A DNA stretch of 64,000 nucleotides from Actinomycetota bacterium (GTDB lineage Bacteria; Actinomycetota; Actinomycetes; Streptosporangiales; Streptosporangiaceae): contig DAHVAR010000082.1 in NCBI GenBank assembly GCA_027314515.1, forward strand, positions 1 through 64,000, written 5' to 3'. Under the pieces are notes generated by a model. That model made no database searches. It worked only from the letters and a program-made list of their open reading frames with translations, and was not told the origin of the DNA. Position 1 is the first letter of the stretch; each line of letters begins with the position of its first letter. This document shows, one piece after another, positions 15,940-24,456 of this stretch. Both the position numbers and the translations under genes were made by a program.

Positions 15940-17460
15940 ATGACGTCGATTGCAGCTACGACGGCCACCCCGAACGGCACGCGAGAGGTCAGCGACGCTG
16001 GTCACGTCGACGTCCTCATCGTCGGCGCGGGCGTGTCCGGCATCGGCGCAGCGCACCATCTGCGTGAGCAGTTCCCCGGCCAGACCTTCGTCATCCTGGA
16101 CGCCCAGGACAACCGGGGCGGAACCTGGTGGACCCACCGCTACCCGGGCGTGCGCTCCGACAGCGACCTGTTCACGTACGGCTACCGGTTCAAGCCATGG
16201 CGCGGCCCGTCGATCGCGGCAGGCCAGGAGATCCTCGCCTACCTCGACGAGGTGATCGACGAGGACAATCTCGGCCAGCACATCCGCTACCGGCACCGGG
16301 TCACCGCCGCCAGCTGGTCCACGCAGGACCGCCGGTGGACCGTCGACGTAACCAGGGACGACACCGGACAGCAGGTGCGGTTCACGGCCCGTTTCCTCTG
16401 GATGTGCCAGGGTTATTACAACCACGCCAAGCCCTACCAGCCCCGATGGGAGGGCATGGACCGGTTCCAGGGCGTGGTGGTGCACCCCCAGCAATGGCCA
16501 GCGGATCTCGACCTGGCGGGCAAGCGCGTCGTCGTGATCGGCTCCGGCGCCACGGCCGCGACGCTGATCCCAGCGATAGCCGGCACCGCGAAGCACGTGA
16601 CGATGCTGCAGCGCTCTCCCACGTACTTCTTTGCCCCGCCGACGACGCACGAGCTTGCCGTGACGCTGCGGGCCCTGGACATCCCCGAGGAATGGACGCA
16701 CGAGATCCTGCGCCGCCAGTACATCGCGCAGACCGACTTGCTGGCCCAGACGGCCAGGGATGCGCCGGGCGACCTGCATGCGCTCCTCATCGAGTCGATG
16801 CGCCCGCTGCTGCCCGAGGGCTTTGATATCGAGAAGCACTTCACTCCCCGCTACCGGCCCTGGCAGCAGCGCATCGCGATCGTGCCGGACGGCGATCTGT
16901 TCGCGGCCCTGCGCGAGGGGACGGCCTCGATCGTCACCGACACGATCGACACTTTCACCGAGCATGGCATCCGGGTCAGTAGTTCCGGTGCGGAACTCCC
17001 GGCCGACGTCGTGGTCACCGCCACCGGCTTCAACATGTCGGTGCTCGGCGACGTCGCGTTCACCGTCGACGGGGAAGCGGTCGACTTCACCGAGCGGGTC
17101 ACCTGGCGCGGCATCATGCTCAGCGGCGTGCCGAACATGGCCTACGTGTTCGGCTACTTCCGGCACAGCTGGACGCTGCGTGTCGACCTGGTCAGCGACC
17201 TGGTGGTCCGGCTGCTGGCGCACATGCGGGACAACGGCGCCACGATGGTCGTGCCGACCCTGCGCCCGGAGGACTCCGGCATGCCGCTGCTGCCGTGGGC
17301 CGACCCGGAGAATTTCAACCCCGGCTACGTCATGCGCTCCCAGCACATCCTGTTCAAGCGGGGTGACCGCGAGCCGTGGACCCACCTCCTGGAGCACGAC
17401 GAGGAACGGGAGGCTCTGCCGGCGGCGGACCTCGATGACGGGACGCTCGTCTACCGCTGA
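15940..17460 (+). CDS. Baeyer-Villiger flavin monooxygenase (EthA-like)
   Basis: A 506-residue FAD/NADPH monooxygenase. Two Rossmann motifs are visible: VLIVGAGVSGIGAAHHL near residue 25 and KRVVVIGSGATAATLIPAI near 195. Between them lies FQGVVVHPQQWP, the FxGxxxHxxxW fingerprint of Baeyer-Villiger enzymes. YRPWQQRIAIVPDGDLF and VVTATGFNM complete the EthA/long-chain-ketone type pattern. It inserts oxygen next to a ketone to give an ester or lactone. The ATG at 15940 is preceded by GGAGG at 8 bases. A longer open frame upstream has no ribosome site. Divergent from the CoA-hydrolase/thiolase pair, which could process the resulting acids. Confidence 0.9.
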   Translation: MTSIAATTATPNGTREVSDAGHVDVLIVGAGVSGIGAAHHLREQFPGQTFVILDAQDNRGGTWWTHRYPGVRSDSDLFTYGYRFKPWRGPSIAAGQEILAYLDEVIDEDNLGQHIRYRHRVTAASWSTQDRRWTVDVTRDDTGQQVRFTARFLWMCQGYYNHAKPYQPRWEGMDRFQGVVVHPQQWPADLDLAGKRVVVIGSGATAATLIPAIAGTAKHVTMLQRSPTYFFAPPTTHELAVTLRALDIPEEWTHEILRRQYIAQTDLLAQTARDAPGDLHALLIESMRPLLPEGFDIEKHFTPRYRPWQQRIAIVPDGDLFAALREGTASIVTDTIDTFTEHGIRVSSSGAELPADVVVTATGFNMSVLGDVAFTVDGEAVDFTERVTWRGIMLSGVPNMAYVFGYFRHSWTLRVDLVSDLVVRLLAHMRDNGATMVVPTLRPEDSGMPLLPWADPENFNPGYVMRSQHILFKRGDREPWTHLLEHDEEREALPAADLDDGTLVYR

Positions 17461-17495
17461 GACTGGCTCGGCCGGGGCCGCGCTACGCTCTGCGC

Positions 17496-18044
17496 ATGAC
17501 CGGAGTCCAGGATGCGTACCGGCAGGTGTCGACAGGATTCGGCGCTGCCGTCAGGGCCGTCACCCCTGATAAGTGGGACGCACAGTCCCCATGTGAGCAG
17601 TGGAAGGCCCGCGACGTGGTGGCCCACATAGTGGCGGGTCATCGGCGCGTGATCGCGGGCGTCAGGGGCGGGCAGCCGGAGCCGCTGGCAGGCGACGAGG
17701 ACCTGGCGCGGGCCTGGGATGACGCCTCCCGGGGGATCGATGAGATCACCGCAGACCCGCAGGCGCTCGCCACGGAGGTCGATGGCCCGGTCGGCAAGAT
17801 GCCCGCCGGCCAGCTGATCGGCCGGTTCGTGGCCGTGGACCTGCTCGTGCACACCTGGGACCTCGCCCGCGCCGTCGGCGCGGATGAGCGGCTCGACGAG
17901 GACGCCGTGCGCATCGCCTACGAAGCTCTCAAGCCGATGGACGCCATGATGCGCCAGCCCGGCGCTTTCGGGCCCAGGCTGGACCCGCCGCCGGGCGCGG
18001 ACCTGCAGACGGAATTCCTCTACTTCCTGGGACGCCGGGCGTGA
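17496..18044 (+). CDS. TIGR03086-type DinB-like / mycothiol-dependent maleylpyruvate isomerase N-domain protein
   Basis: A 182-residue protein with the four-helix DinB-like metal-binding fold: WDAQSPCEQWKARDVVAHIVAGHRRVI carries the first His pair, and VAVDLLVHTWDLARAVG near residue 115 supplies the third. The pattern (P-C-x-x-W-x-x-x-x-V-x-x-H, then H-x-W-D-L-A) defines the actinobacterial TIGR03086 group, likely mycothiol-linked transferases. It lies 35 bases after the monooxygenase in the same direction and may be co-transcribed. Confidence 0.85.
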   Translation: MTGVQDAYRQVSTGFGAAVRAVTPDKWDAQSPCEQWKARDVVAHIVAGHRRVIAGVRGGQPEPLAGDEDLARAWDDASRGIDEITADPQALATEVDGPVGKMPAGQLIGRFVAVDLLVHTWDLARAVGADERLDEDAVRIAYEALKPMDAMMRQPGAFGPRLDPPPGADLQTEFLYFLGRRA

Positions 18045-18112
18045 CAGCAGCCTCCGCGCAGCTGAGCCTCGTGAAGCGGCCACGGCGGCCGCCGCCCTGT
18101 TCCGCTGCACGC

Positions 18113-18865
18113 TCAGGCCAGCAGGCTGTGCGCTAGCAACACGACCGCGGACGCCGCCGATACCGTCAGCACGGCTGTGCGGGTCCATCCGTGGTCCAGG
18201 AACTGGCGCAGGCGGCTGGCGCAGGCAAAGCCCGCGGCCGCGCAGGCGGCGAACATTAGCCCGGTGGCGACATCGCGGGCAGGCAGGTGGCCCGAGACCG
18301 CCAGCGCCGCCAGCGCGATGCAGCTGCCGATCATGAAGAACAGTGACAACGTCGCCCGCACGGCAGGGCCCTGCTCCCGCTGGTAGAGCAGCGCTAGCGG
18401 TGGCCCGCCGATGGAAGTGGATGTCGCGGTGCCGCCGGAGATCAGCCCGGCGGTCAGCAGCGTCCAGCGGTTGCGCGGGATCGCAGTGCGCGCGCTGGTG
18501 AGGGCGACGGCTGTCAGCACCACGCCGGCGACGACGAATCCGAGAACGCGCTCCGACACGGTGGCCACTACCCAGACGCCGACCGCCGTGCCGCAGAGGC
18601 GGCCCGCCATCGCCCAGGACACGCCTCGCCAGTCGGCGTGCCGCACCTCCCTGGAAAGGATCAGCGCGGGCAGGGCCGCACCGGCCACGAGCAGCGCCCC
18701 CGGCATGACTGCCGGATCCAGCAGGGTGATCACCGGGGCCGCGACCAGGCCAAGGCCAAGGCCGACACCGCTTTGCACGAGGCCGCCCACGGCAACCGCC
18801 AGCCCGGCAGCGAGAGCGACCAGCAGGTCCGGCACGCCGGTAACCCTAACGGCCGCGCCATGCAC
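18113..18865 (-). CDS. TauE/SafE family membrane exporter
   Basis: A 250-residue integral membrane protein with seven to eight hydrophobic segments and the TauE duplicated half pattern. GGLVQSGVGLGLGLVAAPVITLLDP and PGALLVAGA form the first half, and GGTATSTSIGGPPLALLYQREQG the second, with the typical GGPP turn. Family members move sulfite, sulfonates or other organic anions across the membrane. It stands alone. A second, distinct TauE/SafE gene lies at 25299-26234. Confidence 0.85.
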   Translation of the reverse strand: MHGAAVRVTGVPDLLVALAAGLAVAVGGLVQSGVGLGLGLVAAPVITLLDPAVMPGALLVAGAALPALILSREVRHADWRGVSWAMAGRLCGTAVGVWVVATVSERVLGFVVAGVVLTAVALTSARTAIPRNRWTLLTAGLISGGTATSTSIGGPPLALLYQREQGPAVRATLSLFFMIGSCIALAALAVSGHLPARDVATGLMFAACAAAGFACASRLRQFLDHGWTRTAVLTVSAASAVVLLAHSLLA

Positions 18866-18969
18866 CGCGCCATGCGAGATTGCTCACCCGGGCCCGCGAG
18901 CGGGTTTTGCGCGCTGCAACTGGTAACGGAAATCCCGTCCAGAGCATCAGATCCGAGCCCCGACTTTGG

Positions 18970-19371
18970 TCATCCCGGTGACTCAACTGGCAGGCCGTAG
19001 GCCTGTGCAGCGGCTTGGAGCCTGATGTCGTAGGCAATCATCACGCCCAGGTCCTGGCTAAGCGCAAGAGCGGATGCCAGGTGAATAGCGTCAAGCGTGC
19101 GCAGCTCGCCCGGCTCTAGATCGGCGGCACGGTCGAGGAGTGGTTCGTCGATGCGGAGCAAGCTAACCCCGCGCAGCAGCCGTCTGGCGGCCGGAACGTG
19201 CTCCGCATTTCCTGAACGCCGCAGCGCCCTGATCGTCTCGACACGCAGCAGGCTCGATGACGCGCGTTGCGGCCACCGGCTGATCGCTCGGCGCAGGGCG
19301 GTCGACTCTGGCTCGGCGACGAGCAGCTTCAAGAATGCCGAAGTGTCGAGGTAGGCGACAGAGCCGGCCAA
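18970..19371 (-). CDS. vapC: VapC-type PIN-domain toxin
   Basis: A 133-residue PIN ribonuclease. The acidic active-site residues are placed as expected: Asp near residue 9 in AYLDTSAFLKLL, Glu in LLRVETIRAL, Asp in LRTLDAIHLASAL and Asp in MIAYDIRLQAAA. It begins with TTG two bases after the antitoxin stop, so translation is coupled. VapC toxins usually cut specific tRNAs or rRNA. The element lies between a TauE gene and a methyltransferase gene without transposon remnants. Confidence 0.88.
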   Translation of the reverse strand: MAGSVAYLDTSAFLKLLVAEPESTALRRAISRWPQRASSSLLRVETIRALRRSGNAEHVPAARRLLRGVSLLRIDEPLLDRAADLEPGELRTLDAIHLASALALSQDLGVMIAYDIRLQAAAQAYGLPVESPG

Positions 19372-19373
19372 GG

Positions 19374-19655
19374 CTATTCCTCGGCCCTCAGCTCAGCCAG
19401 CGCGGCAGAAGGCAGTATCCGGCCTGCAGGAGCAGCAGGCAGCGACAGCTCGTCCAGCAGATCTAGCAGGTCCGCTGCCGCCTCCGTTGCGCGGCCCTCA
19501 GCCGTCAGCTGATCGAGCGCACTGAGCCGCCGGGGGACGATCCGCGCGATTGGATGACCGTGGTCGGTCACTTCCACGATCTCGCCTGCGACGACGCGTT
19601 TCAGCACACGGCTCGTCTGCTGGCGCAGTTCTCTTATGCCTACAGAGTTACTCAT
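19374..19655 (-). CDS. vapB: VapB/Phd-type antitoxin
   Basis: A 93-residue antitoxin. MSNSVGIRELRQQTSRVLKRVVAGEIVEVTDHGHPIARIVP, described in two halves, is the Phd/YefM-like DNA-binding domain (NSVGIRELRQQ then VEVTDHGHPIARI). The remaining part (AADLLDLLDEL) is the flexible toxin-wrapping tail. The ATG at 19655 is chosen because the DNA-binding fold begins there, with an AT-richer stretch upstream (19640-19680) that probably holds the autoregulated promoter. It precedes vapC as usual. Confidence 0.87.
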   Translation of the reverse strand: MSNSVGIRELRQQTSRVLKRVVAGEIVEVTDHGHPIARIVPRRLSALDQLTAEGRATEAAADLLDLLDELSLPAAPAGRILPSAALAELRAEE

Positions 19656-19745
19656 GATGTCTACACAGTAGCACTTAACCTCGATGCCTTGCCGCAGTGC
19701 CGCAGGCAGGTCAGCAACTCCGCGGAACACGGCAGAATGGAGTTC

Positions 19746-20357
19746 ATGAGCGACTCCTGGGACGACAGCTACACCAGGCCCGACCCGGCGCCGTGGGATA
19801 TCGGCAGGCCGCAGCCCGCGTTTGCCCGGCTCGCCGAGGCTGGCCTGCTGCGCGGCCGGCTGCTGGACTCGGGCTGCGGGACCGGTGAGCACACCCTGCT
19901 CGCCGCCGATCACGGCGCAGACGCCACCGGCGTCGACATCTCGCCGTCGGCCATCGCGACGGCTCGCGCGAAGGCGGCTGCCAGGGCCGAGGAGTCAGGA
20001 GGGCCGGCGCCGGCCCGGTTCGAGGTCGCCGACGTGCTCGACCTGCCGGGCCTTCTGGACACCTTCGACACCGTCATCGACAGCGGGGTGTTCCACGTCT
20101 TCAGCGACGTGGACCGGCCCCGGTACGTCGCCAGCCTGGCCTCGGTGCTGCGGCCGGGCGGCACCTGTTACCTGGCCTGCTTCAGCGACCGCCAGCCAGG
20201 GACGTGGGGCCCCCGCCGGGTTACGCGGCAGGAACTCCGGGCCGCATTCGCGGTCGGCTGGACCGTCGAGTCGATCGCCGCGGAAGCCTTCCACGTCAAC
20301 CCCGTGCAGGGCACGACGCAGGTGCAGGCCTGGCTTGCCGCGATCCGCCGCGACTGA
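19746..20357 (+). CDS. Class I SAM-dependent methyltransferase
   Basis: A 203-residue Rossmann methyltransferase. Motif I is LLDSGCGTGEHTLLAADHG near residue 40, the acidic residue of strand 2 is in ATGVDISPSAIATAR, the post-II block is FEVADVLDLP, and motif IV-like TVIDSGVFHVFSD leads to VLRPGGTCYLACFSD. This resembles thiol/tellurite-type small-molecule methyltransferases. ATG 19746 is chosen, and an ATG nine bases upstream is also possible. Substrate unknown. The promoter region is shared with the divergent vapBC. Confidence 0.85.
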   Translation: MSDSWDDSYTRPDPAPWDIGRPQPAFARLAEAGLLRGRLLDSGCGTGEHTLLAADHGADATGVDISPSAIATARAKAAARAEESGGPAPARFEVADVLDLPGLLDTFDTVIDSGVFHVFSDVDRPRYVASLASVLRPGGTCYLACFSDRQPGTWGPRRVTRQELRAAFAVGWTVESIAAEAFHVNPVQGTTQVQAWLAAIRRD

Positions 20358-20424
20358 CCGGCCGCCCGGCGGCTCCGGCGCTCCCGGCGAAGGCCGCGTA
20401 GCGGGGCACGCTCGCTGGCGGCAT

Positions 20425-21489
20425 TCAGGCAAGCAGCGCGATGTAGCGCCAGTCCAGCACGTCGCGCTGCGGCGGCCCGTCGGCGCGGACGAGCGAGCGC
20501 AGGTGCACGAGCCCGGCGCCGCCGGGCAGGTGGTCGACGTGCTCCACCACGATCGTGCTGCGCAGGGTGTCACCTTCGGCTACCGGGGCGAGATGGTCGC
20601 AGCTGTGCCAGCCTGCCACGGTGGCCAGCGCCGGCAGCGTCCTGGCTGCCTGCGAGAGCGCGAGACCGATGGCATGACCGCCGTACACCAAACGCCCGTT
20701 CCCGCCCGCCCGGGCGTCATGGTGCACCGCCGCGATGTTGAGGGTGAGGCGGGCCAGTTCCGGCGCCGCGGACACGACGTCACCGCCGGCCACAGCGAAG
20801 CTCTGCCCGGCGCGCAAGTCGGCCGGATGCGGGCCGCCTGCCCGGTCGGCCAGCAGCCCAAGCTGCCAGCCACGGCCGGGCGCGCTCAGCTCGCCGGCTG
20901 TCACGTCGCGGCCGATCAGGTCGAGGTCGTCGGCGTGGCCGGTCTGGCGGTCCGGATCGCGCAGCGGCAGCATCGCGCAGCGCCAGAAGTCCAGCACCGG
21001 ACGGTCGTGCTGATCGGTCGTGGTGATCCGCAGGGCCGCCAGCCCGGTCGGAGCGCGGCCCTCCCGCGGGCGGTTCTGCCGGAGTGCTGCTACCTGCGTC
21101 GACGTCCGCAGCGTGTCGCCGATCCGGGGTGCCCGCCGGAACGCCAGGCCGCGGTAGAACAAGTTGGCCTTGACGAGCTGAGTGACCACCGTGGACTGCC
21201 CAATCGCGATGTCCCAGGCCAGCGCTGGCGGCGCGAGCGGCTCCCCGCCGGTGACAGCCCGGCACAGCTCGTGGTCAAGCCCGAGCGCGAGCCTGTCCCC
21301 CGTGATCGCCTGATGCGCGGCGACCAGGCCGGCGGTCAGCGTGATGGCGGGCGCGGCGGTGAATTGCTGACCCACGACCAGCTCGTCAAAGTACGGGCCG
21401 CGCACAGTGCCAGGCTGCCCGGTGCCGGGCAGCTCAGCATCGGCTCGCGCGGTGTCGGATGGCACCTTTGTCCTCTCCGGCCTCGGCAT
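20425..21489 (-). CDS. MaoC-like hotdog-fold protein (double hotdog)
   Basis: About 354 residues with two hotdog-like halves. The first contains YFDELVVGQQF and LTAGLVAAHQAITGD, where MaoC hydratases have the Asp/His dyad. The second ends with VYGGHAIGLALSQAARTLPALATVAGWHSCDHLAPVAEGDTL, the usual MaoC/NodN terminal block. It probably hydrates or otherwise acts on enoyl-CoA thioesters. ATG 21489 is preceded by GAGGAGG at nine bases, so the GTG six codons earlier is rejected. It is divergent from an acyl-CoA dehydrogenase gene across a 66-base promoter, a natural dehydrogenase/hydratase pairing. Confidence 0.82.
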   Translation of the reverse strand: MPRPERTKVPSDTARADAELPGTGQPGTVRGPYFDELVVGQQFTAAPAITLTAGLVAAHQAITGDRLALGLDHELCRAVTGGEPLAPPALAWDIAIGQSTVVTQLVKANLFYRGLAFRRAPRIGDTLRTSTQVAALRQNRPREGRAPTGLAALRITTTDQHDRPVLDFWRCAMLPLRDPDRQTGHADDLDLIGRDVTAGELSAPGRGWQLGLLADRAGGPHPADLRAGQSFAVAGGDVVSAAPELARLTLNIAAVHHDARAGGNGRLVYGGHAIGLALSQAARTLPALATVAGWHSCDHLAPVAEGDTLRSTIVVEHVDHLPGGAGLVHLRSLVRADGPPQRDVLDWRYIALLA

Positions 21490-21555
21490 CGCGGTGGACC
21501 TCCTCACTACTATTTAGCCGAACGTTGTGGTCGGGCCATCGGCAAGGGGGCGCGT

Positions 21556-22713
21556 GTGACCGGTCTGTCGGCGGAAGAGCGGGCGGTCGTCGAGACGGTG
21601 ACGGTATTCGTCGACCGCGAGGTCCGGCCGGTGGCGCGCGAGATGGAGCACGCCAACGAGTATCCCGAGAAGCTGATCGGGCAGATGAAGTCCCTCGGGA
21701 TTTACGGGCTGGCGATCCCGGAGGCGTACGGCGGCGCGCCAGTCTCGACGCCGTGCTATGCGGATGTCACCGCCGAGCTGGCCCGCGGCTGGATGAGCCT
21801 GGCCGGCGCGATGGGCGGCCACACGGTGGTGGCCAAGCTGCTGCTCGAGTTCGGCACAGACGAGCAGAAGCAGCGGTACCTGCCGCGGATGGCGACCGGG
21901 GAGGTGCGCGCGGCGATGGCGCTCACCGAGCCCGGCGGCGGCTCTGACCTGCAGGCCATGACGACGGCGGCACGCCGGGATGGCGACCTCTACCGGATCA
22001 ACGGCACCAAGACGTGGATCACCAACGCGCGCCGGTCCCAGCTCATCGCGCTGCTGTGCAAGACCGACCCGGCCGCGATGCCGCGGCACGCCGGGATCAG
22101 CATCCTGCTGGTCGAGCACGGGCCGGGCCTGGTGGTGTCACGTGATCTGCCCAAGCTCGGGTACAAGGGGGTCGAGAGCTGCGAACTGTCGTTCACCGAC
22201 TACCAAGCGCCCGCTGACGCGGTGCTCGGCGGGGCGCCGGGCCACGGGTTCGCGCAGATGATGAAAGGCCTGGAGATCGGCCGCATCCAGGTCGCGTCGC
22301 GTGCGGTAGGCGTCGGCCAGGCCGCGTTCGACGACGCGTTCAGATACGCAAGGGAACGGGCAAGCTTCGGCCAGCCGATCTGGAAGCACCAGCAGATCGG
22401 GGCGTACCTGGCGGACATGGCAACGAAGCTGACCGCCGCGCGCCAGCTCGTGCGGTTCGCGGCCGAGCGGTACGACGCGGGCCAGCGGTGCGACATGGAG
22501 GCCGGGATGGCCAAGCTGTTCGCCTCCGAGGCCGCGATGGAGATCGCGCTCAATGCGGTCCGCATCCATGGCGGTTACGGCTACTCGACTGAGTTCGACG
22601 TGGAGCGGTACTTCCGGGACGCGCCGCTGATGATTGTCGGCGAGGGTACCAACGAGATCCAGCGCAATGTGATCGCGCAGCAACTGGTGTCCCGCGGCGG
22701 GCTTGACCGCTGA
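21556..22713 (+). CDS. Acyl-CoA dehydrogenase
   Basis: A 385-residue acyl-CoA dehydrogenase starting at GTG 21556 with AAGGGGG just upstream. Signature 1 is AMALTEPGGGSDLQAMTT near residue 120, the FAD-proximal INGTKTWITNAR follows, and the C-terminal signature is RIHGGYGYSTEFDVERYFRDAPLMIVGEGTNEIQRNVIAQQL with the putative catalytic Glu in GEGTNE. It is distinct from the paralogue at 9336. The open frame extends far upstream through the methyltransferase and MaoC region, but that part is out-of-frame shadow. Confidence 0.92.
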   Translation: MTGLSAEERAVVETVTVFVDREVRPVAREMEHANEYPEKLIGQMKSLGIYGLAIPEAYGGAPVSTPCYADVTAELARGWMSLAGAMGGHTVVAKLLLEFGTDEQKQRYLPRMATGEVRAAMALTEPGGGSDLQAMTTAARRDGDLYRINGTKTWITNARRSQLIALLCKTDPAAMPRHAGISILLVEHGPGLVVSRDLPKLGYKGVESCELSFTDYQAPADAVLGGAPGHGFAQMMKGLEIGRIQVASRAVGVGQAAFDDAFRYARERASFGQPIWKHQQIGAYLADMATKLTAARQLVRFAAERYDAGQRCDMEAGMAKLFASEAAMEIALNAVRIHGGYGYSTEFDVERYFRDAPLMIVGEGTNEIQRNVIAQQLVSRGGLDR

Positions 22714-22737
22714 TCGCCATCCGGTGAGCCGTTCAGC

Positions 22738-22785
22738 ATGGATGTGAATCTGTTGTCGCTATAGCCGCAGCAGATTCACATCCAT
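22738..22785. terminator. Long imperfect palindrome between convergent genes
   Basis: Arms ATGGATGTGAATCTG (22738-22752) and CAGATTCACATCCAT (22771-22785) are exact reverse complements, and the 18-base centre continues pairing with two G:U-type positions around GCTATAGC. It lies between the convergent stops at 22713 and 22874, as expected for a bidirectional terminator. The left edge ATGGATGTGA and the CTGTTG stretch are shared with the 36-bp palindrome at 2301. Confidence 0.7.
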
Positions 22786-22873
22786 TCAAGATTATCGGAC
22801 CGTTGATCAGAAACCTGCAGGGATAAATCCCCCGGATCGGGGCACTCACCGCTCGGTGGCTAGCCTGGGCCCG

Positions 22874-24013
22874 TCAGTGCGGGCCGGCCGGGACCCGCTC
22901 CGGCGGCCCCGCGGCGAGTTCGGGGAACTCGGCTAGCTCGTCCCACGCGGGGAAGCGCAGGTCGTCAAAGTCGAGCGCCCAGTCTGCCGCAGGGAACAGG
23001 CTCCGGCCGCCGCCGGACGGCCCTGGCGGCTGCGGACCCGGGTCACGCGGCCCGCCGCCGCCCCCGCCGCCACCTGGCGCGCGGCCGGATCCGCCTGCGG
23101 CGAAGACCCCGCCCCAGGCACCGAGCCCGGCCCCGACCACCGGGAAGCTGATCAGGACGAGCAGGAACCCTGCCGCGGCCTGGCTGAAGCTCACCTGAAA
23201 GTCGGTCACGAACTCGGGCGCGAGCGAATGGCCGCGGCCGGGCTGCAGGAGCCGGTCGGGCAGCGTCCACTGAATGCTGCCCGCCGCGTGCGGCACGAGC
23301 GCGATCGTGGTAATGCCGAGGACCGATACGACCAGCGCGGCGGCGACTCCGACGCACACCCCGGCGGCCAGGCCCTGGCGGACGCGTGCGTCGGTGAGCG
23401 CGAGCGGGCTGTCCCGCCGCGAGGTGCGCCGCGCGGCCGCGATTGAGGCCCGGATGGCGATGTAGAGCACCAGCAGCACCACGGCGATCTTGCCCAGGTC
23501 ATACAGGCACGCCAGCAGCCGGTTCGCGATATGCACCTGGTTGGCCAGCGGCCGGAGTACGAATATGGCCAGGCCGAGCAGGAGCCCGACGCCGGTTCCG
23601 ATGGCGAGCGTGGCCGGCCGGGCTGGCGGACGCTGTGCCGTGACGGCGAGGAGTGCCGCCACGTAACCGGTGATCACGATGAGGAACACGATCTCGCCGA
23701 ACCACACTCCCGCCAGCGAGGCACCGGTCAGCCGCGCTAGCTCGGACTGCTCGACGTCAGCCTTCACGAGCATGAGCGCGAGAATCGATGCGTAGCCGGC
23801 GATGCGCAGCATCCGGAGCAGCGGCTGACTGCTGACGTGCCCGAACTTGCGGCGGACAAGCACCGGCAGGCAGGCCAGGATGAGCACGGCCGCAACTACG
23901 TCGACCCGGCCGATCAACGTTGCGGGATTTGCCGCCGTGCCCGGCCAGCCAGCCCAGCCCAGCGCCGCTACCGCAGCGGCCGATGTCAGCCAGTACCCGA
24001 CCGCGGCTGCCAT
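22874..24013 (-). CDS. Multi-pass membrane protein of unknown function
   Basis: About 379 residues. Hydrophobic segments lie near residues 5-25, 40-56, 70-85, 100-124, 135-152, 170-190, 213-240 and 275-300, so roughly eight membrane helices. A Gly-rich linker and a Pro/Gly/acidic cytoplasmic tail (DWALDFDDLRFPAWDELAEFPEL) follow. No enzymatic motif is recognised. ATG 24013 is preferred because AGGAGG lies four bases before it; an ATG eight codons upstream has none. It converges on the acyl-CoA dehydrogenase gene across the palindrome at 22738. Confidence 0.75.
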   Translation of the reverse strand: MAAAVGYWLTSAAAVAALGWAGWPGTAANPATLIGRVDVVAAVLILACLPVLVRRKFGHVSSQPLLRMLRIAGYASILALMLVKADVEQSELARLTGASLAGVWFGEIVFLIVITGYVAALLAVTAQRPPARPATLAIGTGVGLLLGLAIFVLRPLANQVHIANRLLACLYDLGKIAVVLLVLYIAIRASIAAARRTSRRDSPLALTDARVRQGLAAGVCVGVAAALVVSVLGITTIALVPHAAGSIQWTLPDRLLQPGRGHSLAPEFVTDFQVSFSQAAAGFLLVLISFPVVGAGLGAWGGVFAAGGSGRAPGGGGGGGGPRDPGPQPPGPSGGGRSLFPAADWALDFDDLRFPAWDELAEFPELAAGPPERVPAGPH

Positions 24014-24182
24014 CCGGCCTCCTAACGTCAGCCACATGCTCTCAGGTTCCAGGCTAAAGCAGGCTGGCCGCTTAGTGAACGTCGGCGTAAGGAACGCTGA
24101 GTGCCCGGCAGCGGGTCGCTGCCCTTCGGGTCTGCCGTTTCACGCCAATGACATGTGGTTTCGCACTGACCGATGCCGGGTA

Positions 24183-24198
24183 TCGAATGAACGTTCGA
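24183..24198. promoter_or_regulatory. LexA/SOS-box-like operator
   Basis: TCGAATGAACGTTCGA matches the actinobacterial SOS box TCGAAC-N4-GTTCGA at 11 of 12 fixed positions, and its outer arms ATCGAA/TTCGAT are perfectly inverted. It ends nine bases before the GTG of a small gene, where LexA binding would block transcription or initiation. Confidence 0.6.
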
Positions 24199-24206
24199 TC
24201 TGTGGG

Positions 24207-24446
24207 GTGAGTGCAGTGAAGGGTGACCGCATCGAGATCGTGGTCGACGTGGGTGATGGCACCCGTTCCTATGAGGTGACGGCGACCAGGGCAGGGCGGC
24301 GCGTAGAGGTCGCCAACCGCCGTGGTGTGGTGGAGGTCAGCGAGGTGACGCGGACCGGCAGTCCGGTGCGCACCGCACGCTTCATGGCCAGCCGGATCGT
24401 CTCGCTGGTCGAGTACCCGGCAGCCGACCGGGCTCCCGAACGCTAG
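24207..24446 (+). CDS. Small beta-rich hypothetical protein under an SOS-like box
   Basis: About 79 residues from GTG 24207 (an alternative GTG is at 24216). The sequence alternates charged and beta-branched residues: DRIEIVVDVGDGTRSYEVTA, then RRVEVANRRGVVEVSEVTRT and a last FMASRIVSLVEYP. That suggests a small beta barrel or sheet with many Arg and Glu. No family is recognised. Codon use has the strong G/C third-position bias of neighbouring genes, and the short length with a LexA-like operator directly upstream argues for a real, damage-inducible gene. Convergent with the PHP gene, 10 bases between stops. Confidence 0.6.
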   Translation: MSAVKGDRIEIVVDVGDGTRSYEVTATRAGRRVEVANRRGVVEVSEVTRTGSPVRTARFMASRIVSLVEYPAADRAPER

Positions 24447-24456
24447 CGATCAGACG

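Noticed and set aside
15859-17397. A 512-codon open frame on the minus strand across the monooxygenase gene
   Set aside because: It is the antisense shadow of a clear Baeyer-Villiger monooxygenase; Arg/His/Val-rich sequence with no recognisable domain.
21508-21519. CTACTATTTAGC as a fifth copy of the catabolic operator
   Set aside because: Only about 6 of 10 arm positions match and the second arm is poor; it may be part of an ordinary promoter between the MaoC and dehydrogenase genes.
19822-21555. A long plus-strand extension upstream of the second acyl-CoA dehydrogenase, making an apparent 963-residue protein
   Set aside because: The extra 578 residues are out-of-frame readings of the methyltransferase and MaoC genes; the GTG at 21556 has a ribosome site and matches the family start.
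23844-24206. A longer N-terminus for the small protein at 24207
   Set aside because: The upstream frame lies opposite the membrane protein gene and crosses the SOS-like box; its residues have no beta pattern and no ribosome site supports it.
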